From contig CANDBT010000003.1 in assembly GCA_947383005.1 (NCBI GenBank), forward strand, positions 1-64,000: 64,000 nt of DNA. The letters run 5' to 3'. Position numbers and translations under genes: made by a program. Origin of the DNA: an uncultured bacterium (GTDB lineage: Bacteria > Bacillota > Clostridia > Lachnospirales > Lachnospiraceae). Under the pieces are notes generated by a model. That model was not told the DNA's origin. It was given only the letters and a program-made list of their open reading frames with translations, and made no database searches. Below are positions 30,101 to 35,052 of the stretch, one piece after another. Position 1 is the stretch's first letter. Each line of letters starts with the position of its first letter.

Positions 30101-30526
30101 GAAGGGGATGAGCCAGACAGGCCGGATGAACCGGGCAGTCCGGATGAGCCGGACAGGCCGGAAGAGCCAGACAGGCCGGACAAACCAAAGGAGCCACAAA
30201 TACCGGATGCTGTTTCGCACCGGGATAGGCAAAATGGGCCAGGGCAGGAAAAAAATGTGGGCAAAACAGGGAAGGAAAATCAAAATCCGGCAGGAGATAA
30301 AAAAGTTGGATGGATCAGCGCCAGATATACGGCGGAAGTCCCCCTGAATGGCGAAAAGTTTTTTGACGGTCATCCAGAAGAGGTTTTGACGCTTGTGCCT
30401 GCAGGAGACAGATCCCTTGTTCGGTTATACCGGATGCTTTGGCTGATGTCTGTGACGGGGATGATTGTCATTTTGGCTGCTATTCGGGAAAAGATTTTCT
30501 GTAATTTCTCAATTTCTGATAGATGA
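18101..30526 (+). CDS. Giant SpaA/Cna-B-repeat surface adhesin, possible thioester domain
   Basis: This protein of about 4141 residues is the largest in the window. ATG 18101 is preferred (GGGGGG site and a basic signal-peptide start); ATG 18146 behind GGAGGAGC is a second option. After the signal peptide, a region with YCIAHSREL (Cys at 18422-18424) and YYLCQSLC about 80 residues on resembles a Cys-Gln thioester adhesion domain, a tentative call. Prealbumin-like SpaA/Cna-B modules follow. Eleven E-box-like segments are visible, e.g. YVVAEEKPPYGYV, YLLEEVFTPEGFV, YRLKEITPPKGF, YLLVERKAPKGYQ and YYLCETKAPEGYQ; such domains form Lys-Asn/Asp isopeptide bonds. A five-residue AVYSG repeat lies at 24421-24506. 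A Pro-Asp-Glu spacer and one transmembrane helix (LYRMLWLMSVTGMIVILAAI) end it. No LPXTG motif is seen, so anchoring seems to be by the membrane helix. Confidence 0.85.
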   Translation: MQIQGKTVRKGYGGAMALLVFIMAFVPYLPIPEKIYGAVSFGEGEIVYSSELVSVWDHLAAQEGMERTDFVGHMTRTYPYPGIIIYKQQTSVSPGGRWADYEYRNMYCIAHSRELQENPDMNMETTAVWYMKKKPYTLQDLPEFIRENTADEYAWRLNFLIMAYGANQEAAQDGVNSDPVIGTANYYLCQSLCTLSEKAEFTGDYSHDWEIYREHAGNVAERYHPSELGSSQVYHDMNAKMEQTFSVVWHTAKLAAECRESSDEGFIFRPRVTREADGMYHARYPLDQETREILSAAAIQLYGDWSYEFQEDSIDFKSQTGKIPEEGFLAGLNLDNANGIIRRHIGKESVREVHMPVKVGNQWSLTFAQGNLISCLEEGLQIFVGSPSEEAFDAGDSLSTLSVKRYKHQERWQADYIVALQKRDAETGEPLAGAWFDILEAFDERQLEGSVLEDDNWDNDQGSQFFRWESWDGSYGQNEGGDSCQKDQEVTGEDGWLREMSSLGAGELQPVGESVHRDVKYYTYTKGYCGGHPKPDTEDEDEEEEYQRQVEICERLSAAGGFYHSLDGKAEEWLREDRDRHYQQFVSLVYDYSARELAARKGYILHNQEKIHEPYDNSFDGIHRDTVPIETVAVHSSQYYDLNRNRRPMVLSEIKLSVPRTTAGIAKATASDADLTEDLRIIDEDECAEESDGQGQSATASDAVRILPGIVRRQIKENDARAERIKTGRNDRKAIQIKNEVNFQPSPIEKISPADSEYSGRGGKAWIFEVYDYRTEGEIHINKRDLQLKAGENNNYSSYGDDQGDGTLEGAVYGLFAAEDLVHPDGRSGVVFEEGNLVSVAATDKHGEASFMAVTEPPGTIYDFKTGTTKKTEFDGPPNKYIETSHKYTSNKNIKDNDRWYYPVFDNQSANGNCWIGRPLFLGSYYVQELSRSEGYEMSVYGAQAEVSNRNSWLAGRNGQTAGTVRVDKVKGVFQKAEDEGREETVTEISLISEKTRYGYDIMVKNADPAKEPSFHLTEKGKKEVYREWDETEIVREPVLAALGTQVILNGKSVEAQEGDVINLPNGNSAVVNQVQKIAVTPENVRITGEKGVIKMLDVQYIPELTGIEGSLTEQFIGNCNQAFAQIGLRDVGKDAPYWLVELGEDRHFWGQKLYSFLEKEDRAAFNGARLETVIEREGKSYGVLRYSFLGADGPLPIVYSATDQIFYVKYPVSYSDGTSGYLYRGYPLAEVSKEYDEQKEGCFRWVEVPNVGPEASNVQLYEDLSVLSYKNKQEFKSYWVYGAGEFLRTDDGGIYQREEIRYKKNSGYQTVETTEYIRLNAEYEENTHTWRIHVAQEHIPADGKILVTLRYGHRFADLPAGGGGGISVTAAPCRDWGENYSKPVTLVYPGQFAVSEDGGTRQKPVELLERAIVQKIRISKSINKDSYYQVNTYGEIHEDWFTQWFGGYKKEHRKAAAAERIDNFRFKIYLKSNLVRLYRTEEGKIVWQDRSGAEQEDRQAKKENQVFPGLVRKIFTKVLHRTNILCYNSQDAVLANGQLYDFTGGLINEKPNSGYSSVLEIIEDGGENTGEKTKVRYNYEKFFAALETANQDKWDDGKPSYTSFRPVGNLPNRTGDALLNAAVSDRVRQFAIDWYLDEEVKKLQEESVSYSDEQLDKAMRAATIKAENYLIPFFAYDLDEIYAIDWDSEENGGSDGDSCTLSADTLSGDEKYYLGTSAYLPYGTYVIAEQQPQYAGDEYGKNFKDFKNKHYEKAAPCEVVLPSLPEFVENSYIYDCSMTMEEMEQKYHIRFGEENHVIQAHNHQGDFQIYKFGLSISQIKNGVPPSLGKGDYFALTQSPYKPLKNYYNKEDDRTAGKADFYLAEGKSGREGISSYYRYSSVSEDKKTASGGQYGSMLVPWSIVAEEGAAEKDPDTGESSYKGFCPVGFDNHFFAARLRLEKLDSETHENLLHDGAIFAVYAAKREDSQGGSGCVAFYEKDTVISGSREFLVSMGARNIQPVYPGEGELCTGIVLAGTPICEESEKIIFDGAENGQRALFCSQSTVLDHQTVGYLVTAQPLGAGVYVVAEEKPPYGYVRSRPVAVEIYSDKITYYREGKRDSRVLAAVYSDAAYSAAVYSGAVYSGAAYSGAAYSYKEDIDDGKQEKAEGGDEDERTNQGYTARVYIENTPIKLTVEKKKETNKTLTYKVSGRIDGSLEDIGNNPAYEYAYDGGTYLGYAWKKGTREYLESRQKAGEQVELVFKGNIFAGYGYVTRTLMLADDENPYVAGARLALFDGILLNSTGDTQDHAFEGLVVERNDANNVTRMYVKEGYGGEKTDLIKTEEGVWTAIVQPRPDTDILYYDLGGLEIFSTEMIEGRNVVFGFDKNHRKVPRTESSLFAFKGGVPYLEFVGEDLTKLSYSAKDKVLTIGKDTLVYHLDREGNRDSLTDPYTGMAYVNRREGFSADNEGAGGIMVWPVYIQKDSYGNVIARDKILTSRIATIGENQSSDENSGEESGFLTGSWKAGGDGQSHRKITIPFSSSEKNRDGEMLIDQNNGNVEKQMAPVIDQHGLPRYYPKSSGIYNKGTVLFDRNGDFVRYKDSDGLNQYNRNAYHMYSQSQLYDGKLLQEDQSQEKLYHRLGEAYILENVWITSDKTPNDPFSYEMTDGQPDILKRVAAGNYIMEEWESPEGYRKAMPVAVVVGEDISMHKAFMEDKVIKAEISKVDGSDGQKIGVFAIDQGKPAEQIGNITEGAGTYTHGLVAGAKLALFEAKKVYSADAKKGYKLVKTTNEPFTYEITDSRAGKRQERQAVWVSGHQPIYLEGIPAGTYLLEEVFTPEGFVASEPVELEITGTEDVQLAVMYNDHTKVEMEKYMLEQGEKKQLAGAGFTLYEAQTDHLGEVIWKEGKPQYDEEKAADTWVSSDMQEYSGFIPAFEEMYRTHEGKSGMAEGGTAIAWEANGQASTASLKEISPEGGMIFCTDNGKFIRVSIYGERENRQGKTGDFEYQFDYKKMPWINSRAVSYVTLDGVRRFNFLPAGKKYVLVETTVPRGYAKSSDQVITVPEARDVWRYSTENREGRLAVSKTAEGRNGELAGGRMELYRAGADGECIKDEEHLVAGWVTGSDGAYTRQDFSRGAIPQGYKPGDLKPHEITGLPDGIYWLFEEESPDYYTRIAPVCIDYHVEDEFRVICVEDQMAVGKVVVKKTDQENCPLEGVLFELAAYRPNDRKNPVFTRTLCDRKGIVQADGLPVGEQGEDGRISPYLYRLKEITPPKGFSASTQIFTWSFAPDKEGVSYDNGESASYAINVANDKTRIFVGKKSFGHLKGPEEGGVFLDGAELELYVIEGRDEQDCIVYKKDKPWATWTTTKDKEYLLEGLEAGRSYLLVERKAPKGYQLMEPLIFTLSADGRRICSITNQINTLEANYRSSDQDESREIESVTVRGRYAVRTEYEMRDDLGNVVAGWLGSRDGYNGKKEDGLEEGKLYTITEKTIYSDGTEKIARRYTEVWRYGDNDEKHIPGREAGRVELKLSRADGTVVDWFSPNEAIQEKTIVNTVSPENPKIVLQNRNHSAGEGLDSRQAVFGSVTCVNDSLTAADMSLTVRLNPDTVIIDSGIGIVSGDYLVYQEDHVLPQESREFSFAFEAGEDELSVQAEAVLQYGENTVTSVKQMPVRQKGKLTLYHELTGSGKELFGGEESRFVIWLYRDNGEELKGRYGYEGSKTGFLRSGDSITLAGDEFITIDPGVYQNVRYRIIQISGGKDTTEANVQGQIRTEGSCAVFSCEVSDTSRRQLFKKGESYILTEDTYYSDGTVQETDRLDITLNEKADLVGVAAADRKTRVIFSKINKADGQQLPGNQLAVRDLQGKEIISWISGEQSYVAEGLLSAGEMYVLEERLPAGGFAQAEEMVFTVSRDSMEDIVVLENGPTRAEIDKRDGASGKYLSGAYLQIEDCQGTVMEQWISGTEAYKVTGKLKAGETYYLCETKAPEGYQKAEKTEFRMPWGEEKIILVLNNRKEEGDEPDRPDEPGSPDEPDRPEEPDRPDKPKEPQIPDAVSHRDRQNGPGQEKNVGKTGKENQNPAGDKKVGWISARYTAEVPLNGEKFFDGHPEEVLTLVPAGDRSLVRLYRMLWLMSVTGMIVILAAIREKIFCNFSISDR

Positions 30527-30606
30527 GTTAAAAATATGAATAATCTCGACTAACGCCTCCTTTTGTGGTATATTTGAAAAATATGTAATCACGGAAGGAG
30601 ACATTT

Positions 30607-33408
30607 ATGGGCGAACAGGAACCTAAAAAAGCGAAAAAATATATATGTGCCGGTGTGTTGGCCCATGTAGATGCCGGGAAAACTACACTGTCAGAAAGAA
30701 TCCTGTATCTGACCGGAAAGATTAGGAAAATGGGCCGGGTAGATTCCGGGGATACTTATCTGGATACGGATGAAATGGAGAGAGCCAGGGGGATTACTAT
30801 TTTTTCGAAACAGGCGATATTTTCCCTGGGTGAAACATCCGTGACTCTTTTGGATACTCCGGGCCATGTGGACTTTTCAGCGGAAATGGAACGGGCGATG
30901 CAGGTGATTGACTGTGCGATTTTGGTTATCAGCGGTGCGGATGGAGTCCAGGGCCATACAGAGACATTATGGCGGCTCCTTGGCCGCTATCAAATCCCCT
31001 GCTTTTTGTTTATTAACAAGATGGATCAGGAAGGCACGGTCAGGGAAAGGCTAATGGAAGAGCTGAAGAACCGCTTGAATGAAAATTGTGTTGATTTTGG
31101 CGGGGACAGACAGCTTTTAATGGAAAATCTGGCAATGTGCGAAGAAGAGCTTTTGGAGGATTATCTGGAATGCGGAACAATAGAGGAAGCGCAGATCAGA
31201 CGGTTGATTACCGAAAGAAAAGTTTTTCCCTGTTATTTCGGATCGGCGCTTAAAGGAGACGGGGTTGAAGAATTTTTAACCAGCCTCGAAAAGCTGATGC
31301 CTTGTCCGCAGTATGGAGAGGAATTTGGCGCTAAAGTATTTAAAATTTCCCGGGACGACCAGGGAAATCGCCTTACCCATATGAAGATTACCGGAGGATG
31401 CCTGAAGGTAAAAGAAATTTTGCAAGGAAAGGAAGCAGAAAAAGTAAACCAGATTCGGGTGTATTCCGGTGTGAAATTTGAACCGGCGGCCTGTGCCGAG
31501 GCGGGGATGGTTTGTGCCGTTGTCGGCCCTATGACGACATATCCGGGTCAGGGATTAGGCAGGGAGGTTCAATCCCAGATGCCGGTTTTAGAGCCGGTGC
31601 TGAATTATCGGATAGAATTGCCGGAAGGCGGCGATATCCATAAAATGATGAAGAATCTCCAGCAGTTGGAAGAGGAAGAGCCGCAGCTTCATGTATTGTG
31701 GGATGAGGATTTGCAGGAAATTCATGTCCAGATTATGGGAGAGGTGCAGATTGACCTGCTAAAAAGCGTGATAAAAGAGCGTTTCGGCGTGGATGCTGAA
31801 TTCGGCACAGGAAATATTGTCTATAAAGAGACGATTTTGCGTCCCGTGGAAGGAGTAGGGCATTTTGAACCTTTGCGTCATTATGCGGAGGTTCATCTTT
31901 TGATGGAACCGGCGGAACAGGGGAGCGGCCTGCAGTTTGATACTTGCTGCAGTGAGGATGTGCTGGACAGAAATTGGCAGCGGTTGGTTTTGACTCACCT
32001 GGAGGAAAAAATCCATAAGGGGATATTAATTGGAGCGGAAATTACTGATATGAGAATCCGGCTGGTTTCCGGCCGTGCCCATATCAAACATACGGAAGGC
32101 GGAGATTTCCGTCAGGCTACGTATCGGGCCGTGCGGCAGGGGCTGATGGAAGCTGGCTGCCGTCTGCTGGAGCCTTATTATGCTTTTCGGCTTGAAGTGC
32201 CGCAGGAGTCGGTGGGACGGGCTATGGCGGATTTGGAGCGGATGCAGGGGAGGTTTGAACCACCGCAGATAGAAGGGGGCAGGGCGGTGCTGACAGGCAG
32301 CGGACCAGTAGCCAAGATGCGGGATTACCAACGGGAGGTGGTTAAATACACTAGAGGACGAGGGATATTTTCCTGTGTTTTGGAAGGATACAAGCCCTGC
32401 CATAACGAAGAAGAGGTTGTAGCTGCTGCCGGATATGATCCGGAGGCCGATTTGGACAATCCTGTGGGGTCAGTATTCTGCGCTCATGGCGCCGGGTTTG
32501 TGGTGCCCTGGAATGAAGTGAAAGCTTATATGCATGGGGAAAGCTTGTGTGTTTCAGATGCGCAGGTCCCAGAAGCACAAGTTCAAGATGTGCAGATCCC
32601 AGAAGCGCAGGTTCCAAATGCACCGAAGACAGTAGCCAGGAAGGAATATCCACAACGGCAGGCGCCACGTACAGCAGCTTTAACGTCGGCTTTCGGAGCG
32701 GAAGAGAAAGAACTGGAAGAGATTTTCATTCGGACTTATGGGGAGCAAAAGCCCAGGCGGTTTGGGGAAACAGGAGCCAGGCAGGTTGTATACAAAGAAG
32801 AATCCGCACGGAGACAAGAAGATGTGGCGCAAAGGCAGGAAGGAACAGGTGGCCATGCCACAGATAAACAAAAGGAGGAGCCAGGGTATCTTCTGGTAGA
32901 TGGATACAATATTATTTATGCGTGGGAAGAGCTGCGTGAATTGGCGGAGCGAACCATCGACGGGGCCAGGTATCGTTTAATGGATATTCTTTGTAATTAT
33001 CAGTCTTTTCTCTGTCGTGAGCTGATTGTGGTATTCGATGCCTATAAAGTACCGGGAAATTCAGGCAGTACGATGGACTATCACAATATTCACGTGGTAT
33101 ATACGAAGGAAGCAGAAACGGCGGATCAATATATCGAAAAATTTGCCCATCAAATGGGCAGGAAAACTCCCGTGACGGTGGCTACGTCGGACGGTTTGGA
33201 ACAGTTGATTATCCGGGGCCAGGGATGTTTGCTGATGTCGGCTAAGGATTTACGGGAAGATGTGGAGCGGGTAGACCGTCAGATAAAGGAGCAACAGCAT
33301 AAGCTTTTGCAGCCGGAAAAATATTCTTTGTTTGACGGAGTTGATCAGGAGTTGGCCAGGTATCTGGAAGATGTGCGTTTGGGGAAGATTAGCCTTTCTC
33401 ATCAATAG
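30607..33408 (+). CDS. Tet(M)-like translation GTPase fused to NYN/Rae1-like nuclease domain
   Basis: This 933-residue protein has an EF-G-like ribosomal-protection part (about 1-640) and a C-terminal NYN/YacP domain (about 760-925). GTPase motifs are intact: AHVDAGKTT (19-27), RGIT, DTPGH and NKMD. The domain IV region LLEPYYAFRLEVPQ resembles Tet(M)/Tet(O). The linker (about 645-755) is Gln/Ala/Arg-rich with QVPEAQV-type repeats. The C-terminal domain shows LLVDGYNII (D765), VVFDAYK (D811), EAETADQY (E837, D840) and ATSDG (D862), the acidic set of PIN-like NYN nucleases. In B. subtilis the single-domain YacP/Rae1 cleaves mRNA in the ribosomal A site. The fusion suggests GTPase-guided action on ribosomes. 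Tetracycline resistance cannot be deduced. GGAAGGAG precedes the ATG. Confidence 0.88.
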   Translation: MGEQEPKKAKKYICAGVLAHVDAGKTTLSERILYLTGKIRKMGRVDSGDTYLDTDEMERARGITIFSKQAIFSLGETSVTLLDTPGHVDFSAEMERAMQVIDCAILVISGADGVQGHTETLWRLLGRYQIPCFLFINKMDQEGTVRERLMEELKNRLNENCVDFGGDRQLLMENLAMCEEELLEDYLECGTIEEAQIRRLITERKVFPCYFGSALKGDGVEEFLTSLEKLMPCPQYGEEFGAKVFKISRDDQGNRLTHMKITGGCLKVKEILQGKEAEKVNQIRVYSGVKFEPAACAEAGMVCAVVGPMTTYPGQGLGREVQSQMPVLEPVLNYRIELPEGGDIHKMMKNLQQLEEEEPQLHVLWDEDLQEIHVQIMGEVQIDLLKSVIKERFGVDAEFGTGNIVYKETILRPVEGVGHFEPLRHYAEVHLLMEPAEQGSGLQFDTCCSEDVLDRNWQRLVLTHLEEKIHKGILIGAEITDMRIRLVSGRAHIKHTEGGDFRQATYRAVRQGLMEAGCRLLEPYYAFRLEVPQESVGRAMADLERMQGRFEPPQIEGGRAVLTGSGPVAKMRDYQREVVKYTRGRGIFSCVLEGYKPCHNEEEVVAAAGYDPEADLDNPVGSVFCAHGAGFVVPWNEVKAYMHGESLCVSDAQVPEAQVQDVQIPEAQVPNAPKTVARKEYPQRQAPRTAALTSAFGAEEKELEEIFIRTYGEQKPRRFGETGARQVVYKEESARRQEDVAQRQEGTGGHATDKQKEEPGYLLVDGYNIIYAWEELRELAERTIDGARYRLMDILCNYQSFLCRELIVVFDAYKVPGNSGSTMDYHNIHVVYTKEAETADQYIEKFAHQMGRKTPVTVATSDGLEQLIIRGQGCLLMSAKDLREDVERVDRQIKEQQHKLLQPEKYSLFDGVDQELARYLEDVRLGKISLSHQ

Positions 33409-33489
33409 CTGCTGCCACGAATAGAAAAAAAGAAAGTGGAGAAAGTAATAGAATGAAAGCAGCTACGATGATGGAAGGAGTTAGACAAT

Positions 33490-34521
33490 ATGCAGAAGGG
33501 AAAGGCCAGTTTACAATTTGATCATCCGGCTTATATCGCGGCATATGCCTCTGTGGCGGGAAAGAAAGAGGGAGAAGGGCCGTTAGGGAAGGCTATTGAC
33601 GTAGTAGAGCAGGATCCGATGTTTGGGTCGGAAACCTGGGAACAGGCAGAATCGGCCATGCAGAAGCAGGCGGCTGATTTAGCTTTGGAAAAGGGAGATA
33701 TCCACCGCCGGGAAATTCGCTATCTGTTTGCAGGAGATTTGCTGGGGCAGTTAATTGCCACTTCTTTTGGAACAGTAGATTTGGAAATTCCTCTTTTCGG
33801 GCTTTACGGCGCTTGTTCGACTATAGGAGAGGCGTTGAGCTTGGGCGCTATGAGTATTGATGCCAAACATGCCGATAAGGTTATGGCTGTGTCTTCGAGC
33901 CATTATGCTACGGCTGAAAAACAGTTCCGTTTTCCTCTTGGGTATGGAAATCAAAGGCCCCAAAGTGCCACTTGGACAGTGACTGGCTGCGGAGCCGTGG
34001 TTCTGTCATCGAAGGGGAACAAAAGCCAGGTGGTTATCACGGGTGTCACTACCGGACGGATGATTGATTTGGGCGCCCGGGATTCCATGAATATGGGGGC
34101 GGCCATGGCTCCTGCGGCCTGGGATACCATCCGGCAGAATTTTCAGGATTTTGGAGTGGACCAGGATTGGTATGACAAAATCATTACCGGTGATTTGGGC
34201 GAAGTGGGAAAGAAAATCTTATTGGATTTTATGAAAAATGAAGGATGTGATTTGTCGGAAAAACATATGGACTGCGGTTTGGAGATCTATGATAGCCATA
34301 TCCAGGATACACATTCGGGGGGAAGCGGCTGCGGCTGTGCGGCCGTAACGCTGTGTGCCGGTATTTTGCCAAAATTGTTGGATGGCACCTGGAAAAGGGT
34401 GTTGTTTGTTCCTACCGGGGCGCTTTTATCCACGATAAGTTATAATGAAGGGCAAAGCATCCCCTGTATTGCTCACGGAGTGGTTTTAGAGCGATGTGAA
34501 AACGGAGGTGGGAAGAGATGA
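33490..34521 (+). CDS. spoVAD: Stage V sporulation protein AD
   Basis: This 343-residue protein has the thiolase-like fold segments of SpoVAD (YGACSTIGEALSLGAMSI, SSHYATAEKQFRFPLGYGNQRPQ given here as two parts of one region, and a C-terminal GGSGCGCAAV). SpoVAD is part of the SpoVA channel that loads dipicolinic acid into the forespore and binds it directly. AAGGAG precedes the ATG. It overlaps spoVAE by four bases. The usual upstream partner spoVAC is not here; the preceding gene is the GTPase fusion. Confidence 0.95.
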   Translation: MQKGKASLQFDHPAYIAAYASVAGKKEGEGPLGKAIDVVEQDPMFGSETWEQAESAMQKQAADLALEKGDIHRREIRYLFAGDLLGQLIATSFGTVDLEIPLFGLYGACSTIGEALSLGAMSIDAKHADKVMAVSSSHYATAEKQFRFPLGYGNQRPQSATWTVTGCGAVVLSSKGNKSQVVITGVTTGRMIDLGARDSMNMGAAMAPAAWDTIRQNFQDFGVDQDWYDKIITGDLGEVGKKILLDFMKNEGCDLSEKHMDCGLEIYDSHIQDTHSGGSGCGCAAVTLCAGILPKLLDGTWKRVLFVPTGALLSTISYNEGQSIPCIAHGVVLERCENGGGKR

Positions 34522-34874
34522 TGGATTTGATTAAAGCTTTTTTGGTTGGAGGCGCGATATGTGCATTGGTGCAGATATTGCTGAATAAGACCAAATTGAT
34601 GCCCGGACGGGTGATGGTGCTTCTGGTCGTTACCGGGGCGGTCTTGGGATGTCTGGGGGTCTATGAGCCATTTGCCCAATGGGCAGGCGCAGGCGCTTCG
34701 GTGCCATTGCTTGGTTTTGGCAATACCTTGTGGAAGGGCGTGGCAAAGAGCATGGGAGAAGAGGGGTTTCTTGGCATATTTAAAGGCGGCCTTACGGCCA
34801 GTTCCGCCGGCATTGCCGGAGCTATGATTTTCGGCTATTTAGGTTCACTCGCTTTCAAGCCGAAAATGAAGTAA
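34518..34874 (+). CDS. spoVAE: Stage V sporulation protein AE
   Basis: This 118-residue membrane protein matches SpoVAE/SpoVAEb. It shows four hydrophobic segments, the early GGAICALVQILLNKTKLMPG and the end GGLTASSAGIAGAMIFGYLG. It is an integral part of the dipicolinate channel. Its ATG overlaps the spoVAD stop, so the pair is translationally coupled, and expression in the forespore is expected from the family. Confidence 0.95.
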   Translation: MMDLIKAFLVGGAICALVQILLNKTKLMPGRVMVLLVVTGAVLGCLGVYEPFAQWAGAGASVPLLGFGNTLWKGVAKSMGEEGFLGIFKGGLTASSAGIAGAMIFGYLGSLAFKPKMK

Positions 34875-34985
34875 CCGTTCAGAAGGGCAAGAAGATGATC
34901 CGTCTGGACGGTTACAAAGTGGAACGGTTGTAAAATGGAATGCTTGCAAAACCGAACGGTTGTAAAAGGGAACGGTTGCAAAAGG
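34871..34985 (+). repeat. Family 2 remnant hairpin plus short tandem repeats
   Basis: GTAACCGTTCAGA (34871-34883) pairs with TCTGGACGGTTAC (34903-34915) around AAGGGCAAGAAGATGATCCG-type sequence, which is a deleted family 2 element overlapping the spoVAE stop. Four 16-17-bp copies of GGAACGGTTGTAAAA-like sequence follow at 34921-34985. Confidence 0.7.
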
Positions 34986-34992
34986 AAAGAGT

Positions 34993-35040
34993 AAAGGACA
35001 AAAAGGGATGTCGGAAGACCGGCATCTCTTTTTGTCCTTT
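34993..35040. terminator. Bidirectional terminator between spoVAE and the PBP gene
   Basis: A long hairpin centred on GATGTCGG-AAGA-CCGGCATC has an A-tract before and a T-tract after (CTTTTTGTCCTTT), so it can serve spoVAE on the plus strand and the penicillin-binding protein gene on the minus strand. Confidence 0.85.
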
Positions 35041-35052
35041 AGGAAGTTTACT

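Noticed and set aside
30340-30526. LPXTG sorting signal in the giant adhesin
   Set aside because: The C-terminus has a membrane helix and basic residues, but no LPXTG-like pentapeptide could be found in front of it.
30607-33408. Acquired tetracycline resistance gene
   Set aside because: The protein has a fused NYN domain and sits among sporulation genes without mobile-element signs. Resistance cannot be deduced from similarity alone.
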